In this document: piece by piece, positions 9,776 through 19,129 of the stretch
Position numbering within the stretch: position 1 is the first letter of the stretch
How the letters are laid out: each line of letters opens with the position of its first letter
Source of the DNA: an uncultured Caldilineaceae bacterium
Lineage (GTDB): Bacteria; Chloroflexota; Anaerolineae; Caldilineales; Caldilineaceae
Length of the DNA stretch: 64,000 nt
Direction: 5' to 3'
Assembly: GCA_951813625.1 (NCBI GenBank)
Contig: CATOTS010000030.1
Coordinates: forward strand, 55,886 to 119,885
The notes under the pieces: model-generated
Seen by the model: only the letters and a program-made list of their open reading frames with translations
What the model was told of the DNA's origin: nothing
Databases searched by the model: none
Made by a program: the position numbers and the translations under genes

Positions 9776-10785
9776 GGCTTTATGCTAGTTAGGGAAGGCC
9801 AGTTTTCTGATCTGCAGGTAGTCGGGCGCCGCCGTGAGGCGATTGATGTAGATGCATAGGGTGTGTGCGGCGAGCTTGGTGTAGAGGCGGGCGCACAGTC
9901 CCTGGAAAGTATGTGCATGGTTGGTCTCGATTTGGAATTGTTCGACCAACTGGCTGTTGACGGTTTCAATGATTTGGCGCAACGAGTTAAAGAGGCGACG
10001 GACAGACTTGGGGAGCTGTCGCTTCTGGTTGCGGCGGGTCAAGGTGTGCAGGCGGATGCGATTGTGTTGCCAAAGTTCGGCAGCGACCTCTGCACTGATA
10101 TAGGCTTTGTCGCCGATGACGTGGCAGTTGCTGTGTTGCGCCAAGAGTTCGCGCCCTATTTTCAAGTCAAAGACACTGGCAGGGGCGAGCTCGAAATCGA
10201 GGATGAGACCGCCTGCAGTGGTCAGAAGATGCAGCTTGTAACCGAAAACTGTCTCTTTGCGGGAGGCGATCTTACCGAAATTTGCGCCATGGGCTGTCCA
10301 GTCACCACGCGAATGAGGCGCAAGAGGAAACTGAACCACGGGAATGGGCAGACTATCGATTACACAATGCCCATCTCGAGAGAGATCGATTCGAGCCAAC
10401 GTCATCTGTCGTATCCGGTTGATGACAAACTGTAACTGCCGCCGTCGCCGATTGAAGCGGCTTTGTTCCGGCAAGATGGAAAACTTATCCCGATGTGCCT
10501 GCATATGACTGAGCAACTCTGTTTCCACATCTCAACCCAGGCACTCGCCGATGAGACAGATGGCTATCATTTCACTATCACTACACACCGGCTTGGGCCC
10601 CGGTCGTCTCAGATCGCCTTCCAGTTCTTGGCACATGTCGTCAACGACCACATAGACCCATAGACAGAAATCGTCAAAGTGCGCTATCATTCGGTTGGTC
10701 CTCCTGGCGAGATATTTTGTTTGTGGCGAACTTCAAAGTTATCTCACCAGGGGACTTTTTTCAAACGCTATCTAGCATAAGGCCC
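9775..10785 (-). mobile_element. IS982-family insertion sequence nested in the IS3 element
   Basis: 1011 bp. Terminal inverted repeats GGGCTTTATGCTAG (left) and GGGCCTTATGCTAG (right, read inward) match in 13 of 14 positions. A 5-bp target duplication TTCTA is present at 9770-9774 and 10786-10790. Removing the element and one TTCTA rebuilds an uninterrupted IS3 orfB start (RASFYYQ). The insertion is therefore younger than the IS3 copy. Confidence 0.93.
9785..10690 (-). pseudogene. IS982-family transposase with an internal stop codon
   Basis: The complete frame would be 301 residues from the ATG at 10690 (MIAHFDDFCLWVY) to 9785. Codon 53 is TGA (10534-10532) where the sequence GECLG-stop-DVETELLSH suggests an original tryptophan. 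The rest contains the family's catalytic core, with CVIDSLPIPV, GYKLHLL, VIGDKAYISAE and an RRQIIETVNSQLVEQF-like end. Translation could in principle restart downstream of the stop, but the N-terminal domain would be missing, so transposition is probably lost. Confidence 0.9.
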
Positions 10786-11544
10786 TTCTACTATCAAACG
10801 GCTTCCGAGTCGGCATTGAACCTGGACCTGATGCGGCTGATTGATGAGCAATTCCTGCGCACACCCTTCTATGGCTGGCCCAAGATGACCGCGTATCTGC
10901 GTCGCCTGGGCTATGCTGTCAACGGCAAGCGGGTCAGACGGTTGATGCGTCTGATGGGCATTCAAGCCATCTACCCCAGGAGAAACAGCAGTGCGCCGGG
11001 CAAAGGGCACAGGCGCTATCCCTATCTGTTACGCAATCTGCCGATTACGCATGTCAACCAGGTCTGGAGTGCAGACATCACTTACGTGCCTTTGCTGCGT
11101 GGCTTCATGTACCTGGTCGCTGTCATCGACTGGCACAGCCGCTACGTGCTCCCCTGGCAGCTTTCCAACACCCTGGACGGCATCTTCTGTCTCAATGCCC
11201 TGCACCAGGCACTCGTCAAGGGTCGACCCAAGATCTTCAACACCGACCAGGGTGCGCAGTTCACGGCCGATGCCTTGACCGCCTGCCTGCTCGCAGCCGA
11301 CATACAAGTCAGCATGGATGGCCGCGGCCGCGCCCTCGACAACGTCTTCTGCGAACGCCTATGGCGCAGCGTCAAATATGAGAACATCTATCTCAACCAG
11401 TATGGCACGGTGCGTCAGCTGCACGCTGGGCTGACCGCCTATTTCGACTTCTACAACCATGAGAGACCGCATCAAAGTCCCGACAATCGCACGCCGGCGG
11501 AAGAGCACTTCGTGCTCTGTTCAGAGCCGGCCGCATTCGCCTAA
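10786..11544 (+). pseudogene. IS3-family transposase OrfB, catalytic part, separated from its 5' end by IS982
   Basis: About 252 codons of the integrase-like transposase. All three DDE segments are present: WSADITYVPL, FNTDQGAQFT and CERLWRSVKYENIY, followed by the C-terminal NHERPHQSPDNRTPAE typical of IS3 OrfB. The HTH_21 part (FYGWPKMTAYLRRLGYAVNGKRV) precedes it. The domain is undamaged, but the nested IS982 separates it from orfA, so the element cannot make a normal OrfAB. Confidence 0.9.
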
Positions 11545-11592
11545 ATGCACCTTATTTTTCCCATTTCGTGGTCTAACGATTGGGGCCAACCA

Positions 11593-11752
11593 TATAGATC
11601 TGTGCGAAATGCAGACGGGGATGGGGTCGTGCGAGAGAGGTGAGCCTTCTTTCCTGTACCCTCTCGGTAGTTCGGCCACAGGGGCAATTGAACTGTATCC
11701 CCTCGTGGGCGGTGGACTCGGATGCAACAGCGAAGGTCAAGGAATGTAAGAC
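11593..11752. other. Short stretch between the IS3 end and an inverted-repeat element, no supported gene
   Basis: No recognisable protein in any frame. On the minus strand a frame here lines up with the HEPN fragment on the other side of the IS, so it might be part of the gene that the IS3 split, but I recognise no domain in it. Confidence 0.3.
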
Positions 11753-11878
11753 AACCTAATGTAGATCCCAAATGAGACCAAGAAATTGCAGACAGAAGCA
11801 AAGCGAGTGAGATTTCCGGGAGGCCATGAAACAGGCCATGTGAAAAATCTTGGTTTCAAGTGAAACTTACATTAGGTT
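11753..11878. repeat. 126-bp inverted-repeat (MITE-like) element at the end of the CBASS operon
   Basis: The ends are perfect 11-bp inverted repeats (AACCTAATGTA at 11753-11763, its complement at 11868-11878). A second inverted pair ACCAAG/CTTGGT lies at the same distance from each end (11777-11782, 11849-11854), so arms of ~30 bp are imperfectly complementary. It codes for nothing and stops 12 bp short of the TIR-SAVED stop codon. It could be a small non-autonomous transposon or a transcript-end structure. No clear target duplication was seen. Confidence 0.6.
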
Positions 11879-11889
11879 AGCTTTCCTAT

Positions 11890-13134
11890 TCACTGTTGGC
11901 TCGGTCGATCACCTAGCAAGGCGGCCGCTATATAATGTCCGGTGGCGCTGTCTGGAATGTGCTCATAGGTCTGTACTGGACCTAACGTGTTCAACAGTTG
12001 ACCTATCAGTACAGCCAAGCCAACGGGAACTGCCATGAAAAGGTGAACCTGCCCCTGCACATCATAATTCTGTCTAGCGCTCCTAGCAGCCTCAATCACA
12101 AGATGTGCTACATCAACCGCTTCTCCGCTTGAATCCAACTTTAGGTTTCCGGATTCTGAAGCGGTCCCGGGCTTTACATGGGCAAGAGCTCTAAACTTTG
12201 GTAAGAATGCGCCAGAGTTGCTAACCGCTTTTGAAACGTCAGCGTTTACAGAAACAAGAACGGCAAGGTCGTCGGCATCCGTGCTACCCGCGTTGTATCT
12301 TACTGTAAGCCCTGAGTTTTCACGAGAATCCTGTAGCGTCCATTCTTGTGAGGATCGCCCCGGAGTGTACTGTTCCCACGAGAGTTCTATACCCTTTGTA
12401 GCCATGAAGTAATAGCCCAAGGCAGTGGCAGCTGGGATCGAGAGCAGACCACTGGCTCGTATTACCCGTCCCGGCGCCTTCTCTGGGATTAATTCGCTTA
12501 TACTGTCTAAAGCGGGTAGCAAGTATCTTTGCCACGTCTCGGCCGTAGCGACTCTCTCTTCAAACCTGTGCGTCCAGTCTACAATCAGAGGAATGGAATG
12601 GTCGGATGGAGGGTTGCTACGTGTATATAGTCCAAGCTTCAGCGGATCTTCCGGGGACAAGTATTGTTGGATAGCTTCAAGACGCCGTGCCAGAATTCTG
12701 CGTGCTATGAGATGAATTTCAGATTCGTTGGCAGGGTTGGATTCGACCTTTCGGATGTTCCACTGAAGTAGATCCTCTATTGTACAAGCGTTTCTTAATG
12801 CCTCCGCTGCGCCTTGATAGTCCAAGCCGCCTGCCGCGATGGGCACGACGAAGAACCCGTCCTCGCTTCGGTATCGCTCAAAAATTAGTGGCGCTTCCAC
12901 TCGATGAATGAAGGGTGAATGTGCGACTTCGGGAGTAAGCCACATCACGGCATTCGATGTCTGAGGATCTCTCAGTATTGATCGAACGAAATCTTCCGTC
13001 GGTTCTTCGTTCAGGTTCTTGATGTCATGCCAGGTAGGAATTCCTAAGTCGTGTTGGCGTTCAATGAGAAATTGGGCTTCGCTAAGGCGACATCTACGGT
13101 AACACAGAAAGGACTTGCCTGTCGGTTCAATCAT
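11890..13134 (-). CDS. TIR-SAVED effector of CBASS (NADase)
   Basis: 414 residues from the ATG at 13134; GAGG precedes it and only one base separates it from the TGA of the ATPase gene. A longer frame to 13194 exists but lies inside the upstream gene. The N-terminal ~140 residues are a TIR domain: KSFLCYRR at the first strand, and E80 in FIHRVEAP at the place of the NADase catalytic glutamate. The C-terminal ~200 residues look like SAVED, the cyclic-oligonucleotide sensor derived from CARF: a hydrophobic AATALGYYF strand, LTVRYN, DDLAVLVSVNADV, and a C-terminal QVHLFMAVPVGLAVLIGQLLN helix with conserved P and G. In known TIR-SAVED proteins the ligand drives filament formation and NAD+ cleavage, killing the infected cell. 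It is last in the operon. Confidence 0.88.
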   Translation of the reverse strand: MIEPTGKSFLCYRRCRLSEAQFLIERQHDLGIPTWHDIKNLNEEPTEDFVRSILRDPQTSNAVMWLTPEVAHSPFIHRVEAPLIFERYRSEDGFFVVPIAAGGLDYQGAAEALRNACTIEDLLQWNIRKVESNPANESEIHLIARRILARRLEAIQQYLSPEDPLKLGLYTRSNPPSDHSIPLIVDWTHRFEERVATAETWQRYLLPALDSISELIPEKAPGRVIRASGLLSIPAATALGYYFMATKGIELSWEQYTPGRSSQEWTLQDSRENSGLTVRYNAGSTDADDLAVLVSVNADVSKAVSNSGAFLPKFRALAHVKPGTASESGNLKLDSSGEAVDVAHLVIEAARSARQNYDVQGQVHLFMAVPVGLAVLIGQLLNTLGPVQTYEHIPDSATGHYIAAALLGDRPSQQ

Positions 13135-13135
13135 C

Positions 13136-14065
13136 TCATTCCTCGTTTCTAAAGGGTGGAGTAGGAGAAAATGCTTGGGCATAAGCCTCTGCACCTTCGA
13201 ATTTCACAGGAGCATCAGGGAAAGCATCAAAAAGCACCCCTGGCAGAAATCTCCTAGTCAAATCAGAATAGGTACAGCCATAACCTCGTTTTCTCGAATC
13301 GCCGAGAATCTTAGCTAAAGTCTGGAACTGTTGACTTTCAAATCCTAGTCCATCCAGACCGGCGGTCAGGACGGCTGTAATTTGTTCCAGACTGGGTCTA
13401 TTGAAAGCGAAAACGTCGGCGGCTCTTCTCAAGACTGCAGGGTCGAGGGCCTCAAGTCTGTTGGTACACATGACCACAAGAACCGGATATTTGCCGCCGC
13501 CGATGCGGTCAATGCCCCTGATCAGAGCATCTACTCCTGCACGATCCTCGTGGTGCATTTGACTTAGGTCCCTCGACTGGGCTAGGGCGTCAGCTTCATC
13601 AATTAGCAGGACAATTGCGCTTCTCGGACTGGAACCATTTGAAGCGAGTTTTCGTGCCTCTTCTTCAATTCGTTCGAATACTGCTGTGATAAGGCTAGTC
13701 ATCTGACCAACCGCACCCTGCCCACGAACTCCTAGGCTCATGCGATAAAGAGTAATGGGTATGTTTAGTTCACGAGCTACTAAGTCGGGGAACGACTCCG
13801 CCAGTGTAGTCTTTCCGGTTCCAACATCGCCAGCGAAAAGAAATAAAGGCAGCCTGCCCTTGAATGCTTGTGTTAAAGGTACAATGGAACCGTAATGTCG
13901 CTCACTCCATTCCTCCACTTCGTCAGGACGCAGGAGAATCCGGGACTCCTTCAGAAGGCGATCTTTCTCATTATCAAGCCCAACCAAGTTCGAAAACTGT
14001 TCTTGAAGGTTCAGATCTGGGTAGTTCAAGATTGCATCAAACAGAACATCACTTAAGTATTTCAT
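13136..14065 (-). CDS. cap6: TRIP13-like AAA+ ATPase of CBASS (Cap6)
   Basis: 309 residues, one AAA+ module. Walker A is G79-DVGTGK-T (FAGDVGTGKTTL), Walker B is VLLIDEADAL (D156, E157), sensor-1 is MCTNRLEALDPAVLRRA with the arginine finger region just after, and a lid domain follows. In type III CBASS the TRIP13 homologue unfolds the closed HORMA protein and so switches the cyclase off. Its ATG overlaps the stop of the HORMA gene as TAATG, so the two are translationally coupled. The middle of the protein includes an insertion (GIDRIGGGKYP) usual in this family. The neighbours make the CBASS assignment firm. Confidence 0.92.
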   Translation of the reverse strand: MKYLSDVLFDAILNYPDLNLQEQFSNLVGLDNEKDRLLKESRILLRPDEVEEWSERHYGSIVPLTQAFKGRLPLFLFAGDVGTGKTTLAESFPDLVARELNIPITLYRMSLGVRGQGAVGQMTSLITAVFERIEEEARKLASNGSSPRSAIVLLIDEADALAQSRDLSQMHHEDRAGVDALIRGIDRIGGGKYPVLVVMCTNRLEALDPAVLRRAADVFAFNRPSLEQITAVLTAGLDGLGFESQQFQTLAKILGDSRKRGYGCTYSDLTRRFLPGVLFDAFPDAPVKFEGAEAYAQAFSPTPPFRNEE

Positions 14066-14568
14066 TAGACTGAATACACCCCGCGCTCAAGAGCAGTTCC
14101 ATTCCTGTAGTATGTCTTATCCGAGGTCCATCCTCCTGAATCAAACTCAGGCTCTGTCCCATCGGTTCGCTGAAAGGGAAGCAACTCTTGAATTCGTTTG
14201 CGTTCGCTTTCGCTAATGGAATGCCAAGATTCATTATGTTCAAGGAACGAGAGCCACGAAGCCCCTGAAATGTCTGCGCCTGGTGGGATCCTACCAGACC
14301 GATCGTCCTCAAGTAACATCCCAAAAGAGGAAATGGTGTATCGAATTACAATTATCCACTTGTTGTCTCTCTTGAATCCATATTCAACCATCTTGAGGGA
14401 CTTGTTCACTAACAAAATTACAAGCTCCTCTTTGAAGGCCTCGATTTTCTCGTCAGACGGCTTGCCATAGAACAATTGCATCTGTTTCAAATCTGCCGCG
14501 ACCTTCGAAGCTAGGTAGCCGGCATCGGTCTTGGTGACGGTATCGGAATGTGTGTAGCTAATGGTCAT
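14065..14568 (-). CDS. cap7: Bacterial HORMA-domain protein of CBASS (Cap7)
   Basis: 167 residues, matching the HORMA_1 family in size and pattern: an N-terminal SYTHSDTVTKTDAGYLAS, then KVAADLKQMQLFYGKPSDEKI, EYGFKRDNKWIIVIRY in the core sheet and a C-terminal safety-belt segment ending TYYRNGTALERGVYSV. Bacterial HORMA proteins recognise peptide ligands (probably phage proteins), close round them and activate the adjacent CD-NTase. The stop overlaps the start of the ATPase gene (TAATG) and its own ATG overlaps the cyclase stop in the same way. Only one HORMA gene is present; many type III systems have two. The identification rests on pattern and position. Confidence 0.88.
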   Translation of the reverse strand: MTISYTHSDTVTKTDAGYLASKVAADLKQMQLFYGKPSDEKIEAFKEELVILLVNKSLKMVEYGFKRDNKWIIVIRYTISSFGMLLEDDRSGRIPPGADISGASWLSFLEHNESWHSISESERKRIQELLPFQRTDGTEPEFDSGGWTSDKTYYRNGTALERGVYSV

Positions 14569-15536
14569 TATTTCACCTTAAAGGATGGTCCAAGGATTTC
14601 TTGCCACGATGCGACTGCGCGCCCCTTGGTATCGGAATACTGAGCCTCCGTGAGAGCATCTAGCGCATCAGCACTAGCTTCGACTATTGCGATCCTGTCC
14701 AATTCAGAGTAATTCTCTGTCACGTTATTTTCGTGATTCACGGGGTCGTAAATCTGAATAGGGCATGAATCGTCTTCCGGTAGGCAATCCAGTGAGTAAT
14801 AGTCATCAAAAGCGATTCTGGACTGCAATTTCGATTGAACTATCAACGCAAAGAAATTTTGAAGAACCTGAACGTAGTCGTTGAAAATGTACCCGCTGTC
14901 AAGCATGTGAGCGCAGAGCAATTCAACAATGAAGGACTTGAAGCGGAATTGATCGTTGTGAGTCTTTCTTAAACGTACCCACCATTTGAGTAGTCTTATT
15001 GCCTGCGCGAAATGTTTCGTCTCTTGTTTCTTCCTCTTCCTAATGAACTCTAGGTGAAGCCGGACGCTTGTCTGGAGCCAAGTGCCATTGTTCCTGTTGA
15101 GAAGGTATCCTCTGTCATCAGAATCATCTTCGTAAAGCACGGGGACGACATCTACATTTAGACCGCTACCTTTGAAATTGACAGTCACACAATGGGTTTC
15201 AGGAGTGAACTGGTCAGTGCACATATTAGGATTGGCTTCACGGAGACGCTTGGCCAGCCAGTCAAGCATTTCCGATTCATCTGTCGGCGCCTCGGACTTG
15301 CGAACGTAAACGGCGACGTCCATGTCGTTTATCGTTTTCAATGCTGTTCCCTTTGCTACGCTCCCAGAGTGCAGCATTTTCACGAGAGCGAAGTCGCTAT
15401 CTTCTTGAATCTTGGCGGCCAGACGGTCCCGAAGCGCATTTACTTGGTTCCGGTATTTCTTTGCCCGATCCGACGGAAGATTCACGACTTCATCGCTAAA
15501 CTTCACAAGATTCGAATGATTTACATGGGATGCCAT
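14568..15536 (-). CDS. CD-NTase, cyclic-oligonucleotide synthase of CBASS
   Basis: 322 residues. The nucleotidyltransferase core is intact: G58-S59 in HSGSVAKGT, D71-M-D73 in INDMDVAVYV and the third carboxylate D129 in LNVDVVPVL. The helical C-terminal half has IRLLKWWVRLR and KSFIVELLCAHML, as in cGAS/DncV-like enzymes of the clade that goes with HORMA and SAVED effectors (clade C or D; not resolvable by eye). On infection it should make a cyclic di- or trinucleotide; SAVED effectors usually respond to trinucleotides. It is the first gene of the operon. AAAGGA lies about 9 bases before the ATG. Confidence 0.92.
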   Translation of the reverse strand: MASHVNHSNLVKFSDEVVNLPSDRAKKYRNQVNALRDRLAAKIQEDSDFALVKMLHSGSVAKGTALKTINDMDVAVYVRKSEAPTDESEMLDWLAKRLREANPNMCTDQFTPETHCVTVNFKGSGLNVDVVPVLYEDDSDDRGYLLNRNNGTWLQTSVRLHLEFIRKRKKQETKHFAQAIRLLKWWVRLRKTHNDQFRFKSFIVELLCAHMLDSGYIFNDYVQVLQNFFALIVQSKLQSRIAFDDYYSLDCLPEDDSCPIQIYDPVNHENNVTENYSELDRIAIVEASADALDALTEAQYSDTKGRAVASWQEILGPSFKVK

Positions 15537-15989
15537 TTTTTTGTTCCTTTATCATTACTCGTCTACGGTCTAATGACGCGTTTCTAGCGTACGACAGGCG
15601 TGCCACACATGAAACAATCCGTAACTAAAAAAGTAGACTCAAACAAGAATTCATCGAGCACATTGGCTGTGCTTCGCACCATTTTGCTCACTTGACGTCA
15701 GATCTAAGATCTGGTAGCCTAGCGAAGTACGGCCATGTCAAACCTCCTTTCGCCCCCAAAAGAGAAGGCGTACGATGTGGCAAAAAGATGCGCGAACGCG
15801 TGTCTCGTACCAAGGATAGCTGACGTCACCTCACGCCAATGAAAGCCGTCAGCTATCCTATTTTTATTTCTATATCATTATGCCATGGGATGCTGTGACT
15901 TGTCAAGTCTTTGAGTCTTTAGAACACATGATCGAGGCATGGCATCGTTGCTCGAATAATCCTTCTGCCACCAGCCTCAAGGCAATACC
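15537..15989. other. Divergent intergenic region between the CBASS operon and the RM gene
   Basis: No gene is supported. It should hold the divergent promoters of the CBASS operon (minus) and the RM gene (plus). The DNA is AT-richer than the surroundings. The strong inverted repeat at 15813-15859 is listed on its own. I could not fix -35/-10 boxes with confidence. Confidence 0.5.
15813..15859 (+). terminator. 13-bp perfect inverted repeat with T-rich tail (terminator or operator)
   Basis: AGGATAGCTGACG (15813-15825) pairs perfectly with 15847-15859 across a 21-base loop and is followed on the plus strand by ATTTTTATTT. That has the form of a rho-independent terminator reading rightward, but no plus-strand gene lies just upstream. 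It could instead be an operator or a relic of a lost gene. Confidence 0.5.
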
Positions 15990-18900
15990 ATGCCCACCCT
16001 CAACCTCAAACCCACGCACAAGCCCGTCAAATCCTACTACGCCGCCCTCGACCAGTTCGCCCAGCTCGGCATTACCCACGAAACCGCGGTGCGCGCCGCG
16101 TTCCAGGCCCTCCTCGAACACTGCGCCCGCCAGTGCGGCTGGACCCTCGTGCCCGAACACGCAATCAGCACGCGGCGTGAAAAACGCATCGTCGTCGACG
16201 GCGCCCTGATCGACAATTTCCGCCTCCCCCACGGCTACTGGGAGGCCAAGGATATCGACGACGACCTGCCCGCGGAGGTCGATCGCAAGTTCGCGGCCGG
16301 CTACCCGACCGACAACATCCTCTTCCAGACCCCCCAGCGCGCCATCCTGTGGCAGAACGGGCGCATGACGTTCGACGCCGACCTGACCGACGCCGCGTCG
16401 CTGATCGAGACTCTCCAGACCTTCTTCGGCTACCGCCCGCAGGAGTACGCCGCCTGGGAGGAGGCCGTCGCCCAGTTCAAGGACAGGGTGGCCGATATCG
16501 GCCAGGGCCTGGCGCAGCTGATTCAGCAGGAGCGGCGCAGCAATCCGGCCTTCACCACCACCTTCGCCGGTTTTCTGGACAAGTGTCGCCAATCGATCAA
16601 CCCGAACCTATCGGAGGGGGCGGTCGAAGAGATGCTGATCCAGCACCTGCTGACCGAACGCCTCCTCCGCACCGTCTTCAGCAACCCCGACTTCACCCAC
16701 CGCAACGTGATCGCCAGCGAGATCGAAGGCGTAATCCACGCGCTCACGTCGCAGTCATTCAGCCGTGCCGATTTCCTGGGCAGCCTGGATCGCTTCTACC
16801 TTGCCATCGAGCGCACAGCCGCGACAATCCACGACTTTTCCCAGAAGCAGCACTTTCTCAACACGGTCTACGAGCAGTTTTTCCAGGGCTTTTCGGTCAA
16901 GTGGCGGATACGCACGGTATCGTATACACCCCCCAGCCGATCGTCGACTTCATGGTGAAGAGCGTGGCCGCGATCCTGAAGCGGGAGTTTGGCCGTTCGC
17001 TGGCGGACGAGGGCGTTCACATCATCGACCCGTTCGTGGGCACCGGCAACTTCATCGTGCGCATGATGCGCGAGATCCCGCGCACCGCGCTGGAGCGCAA
17101 GTACAAGGGAGAGTTGCACTGCAACGAGGTCATGCTGCTGCCCTACTACATCGCCAGCATGAATATCGAGCACGAGTACTTCGACGCCACTGGCGTCTAC
17201 AAACCGTTCGAGGGCATCTGCCTGATGGACACCTTCGACCTGGCCGAGGACCGGCAGCTGCCGCTGTTTGCGCCGGAGAACACGCAGCGGGCGGAGGAGC
17301 AAAAGCGTACCCCCATGTTCGTGGTAATTGGGAATCCGCCATACAACGTCGGGCAGGTAAATGAAAACGACAACAACAAGAACCGCAAGTATCCGACAAT
17401 GGACAAGCGGGTCGCGGAAACTTATGCAAAGGACTCAAAGGCAACCAACAAGAACGCGCTCTCTGATCCTTATGTGAAGGCGATTCGATGGGCGTCGGAC
17501 CGCATCGGCGAGGAAGGGGTAGTCGCCTTAGTGACCAACAGCGGCTTTCTTGATGGGGTAGCTTCCGATGGAATGCGCAAACATTTGGCGGAAGATTTCG
17601 ACTGCATCTACATCCTCGATCTGGGCGGGAATGTGCATAAGAATCCGAAGCTCTCAGGCACAACGCACAACGTTTTCGGCATACAGGTCGGCGTCAGTGT
17701 CAATTTTCTAGTCAAGAAGAGCGATAAGACAGTTTCCTGCTCTCGGATCTTCTATGCTCACGTTGATAAATTCTGGCACAAGGAGGAAAAGTACCGCTTT
17801 CTCGATGAGAGGAAACAGTACGATTATGTCGAGTGGAAAACGCTAAGCCCGAATAAGCGAAACACTTGGTTGACAGAGGGACTCCATGCCGAATTTGAGG
17901 ATTTTGTTCCCATAGGAAGTAAGGAGGCAAAAGCGGCAAAAGGTGAACCGGAAGAAGCAATATTCAAATTGTATAGCCGCGGTGTCGCAACGTGTCGCGA
18001 TGTATGGGCCTACAACTTTGAGTGCAACACTCTAGAGGAAAACATGAGGCGGATGATAGATACTTACAATAAGCAAGTGTTCATGTGGGAACAGAATTCT
18101 CTGAAAGGAACTAGCGTAGATGATTTTGTTGTCTATGATGATAAAGAGATAAGTTGGAGTCGAGACTTAAAATCCAAATTGAAGCAAGGCAGACTTGCGG
18201 TATATGATGCAAACAAGGTGAGGACCTCGATTTATCGTCCCTTTTCCAAATCGAATCTCTACTTTGACCGAATGATGAACGACGTAGTGTATGTTTTTCC
18301 GTCTATCTTCCCCTCAAAGGAAAGCGAGATAGAAAATCGGGTCATTTGTTTGACTGACAGAGGATCCGAAAAACCATTCATGGTTCTAATGAGTTGTCAC
18401 TTGACAGATCTGCATGCTGTTGGGGCAGGTAGTAGCGCCCAATGCTTCCCGTTCTATACGTACGACGAGGACGGCAGCAACCGCCGCGAGACCATCACCG
18501 ACTGGTCGCTGGCGCAGTTTCGCGCTCACTACCACGACGACAGCATCACCAAATGGGACATCTTCCGCTACGTCTACGGCCTCCTACACCACCCCGGCTA
18601 CCGCGAACGCTATCAGGCCAACCTCAAGCGCGAGCTGCCGCGCATCCTCTTCGCTCCCGATTTCCGCGCCTTCGCCGCGGCCGGCGCCCGCCTCGCCCAA
18701 CTCCATGTCGGCTATGAGGAGCAGCCGGTATATCCGCTCACAAAGGTCGAAACGCCGGACATGCCGCTCGACTGGCGCGTCGAAAAGATGCGCCTCTCCA
18801 AGGACAAGACGCAGTTGCGCTACAACAGCTTCCTCACGCTCGACGGCATCCCCAGCGAAGTTTTCAGCTACCGCCTTGGCAACCGCTCCGCCCTCGAATG

Positions 18901-19075
18901 GGTGATCGACCAGTACCGCGTCAAAACCGACAAACGCAGCGGCATCGTCAACGACCCCAACCGCGCCGACGACCCCCAGTACATACTGCGCCTCATCGGC
19001 AAGGTCATCAGCGTAAGCCTGGAGACGGTAGAGATTGTGGCGGGGCTGCCCATTCTAGGCGCGGGTGGGGAATGA
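15990..19075 (+). pseudogene. Single-chain restriction-modification enzyme (nuclease-methyltransferase-specificity, type ISP/IIG-like), frameshifted
   Basis: Two frames make one protein of ~1028 residues. Frame one (from 15990) has a PD-(D/E)XK nuclease (D75, E85-A-K87 in YWEAKD) and a helical linker. At ~16900 one base is missing (AAG-TGGCGG where VKVADTHGIVYTP is expected), and the second frame continues to 19075. That frame has methyltransferase motif I DPFVGTGNF, motif IV NPPYN, a variable recognition region and a conserved C-terminal domain (FPFYTYDEDGSNRRETITDW, LLHHPGYRERYQANLKRELPRI, KRSGIVNDPNRADDPQYI) as in type ISP enzymes. The DEAD-like translocase of LlaGI-type proteins is absent. 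The 17.33-18.43 kb part is less GC-rich than the rest. Either the gene is dead (nuclease uncoupled from methylase) or the base was lost in sequencing. Confidence 0.85.
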
Positions 19076-19129
19076 ATTGATTTTATGGGCCAGAAGAGAG
19101 TCCCGCCCGTTCATGAATAAGGAGAAAGT

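Larger units (their letters stand above)
9317..11592 (+). mobile_element. IS3-family insertion sequence interrupted by an IS982-family element
   Basis: The outer ends are imperfect inverted repeats sharing TTGGCCCCAA and GACCAC (17 of 22 positions). CCA flanks both sides (9314-9316 and 11590-11592), which would fit a 3-bp target duplication; the exact ends are uncertain by ~5 bp. Without the nested element the IS would be ~1.26 kb, normal for IS3. It carries orfA and orfB with the DDE catalytic domain. A degraded, internally deleted copy lies at 19987-20295. It inserted between, or into, the HEPN-type gene fragment and DNA next to the CBASS operon. Confidence 0.85.

Noticed and set aside
13135..13194. 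Longer start for TIR-SAVED
   Set aside because: It would begin inside the ATPase gene; the ATG at 13134 has its own ribosome site and starts right before the TIR strand.
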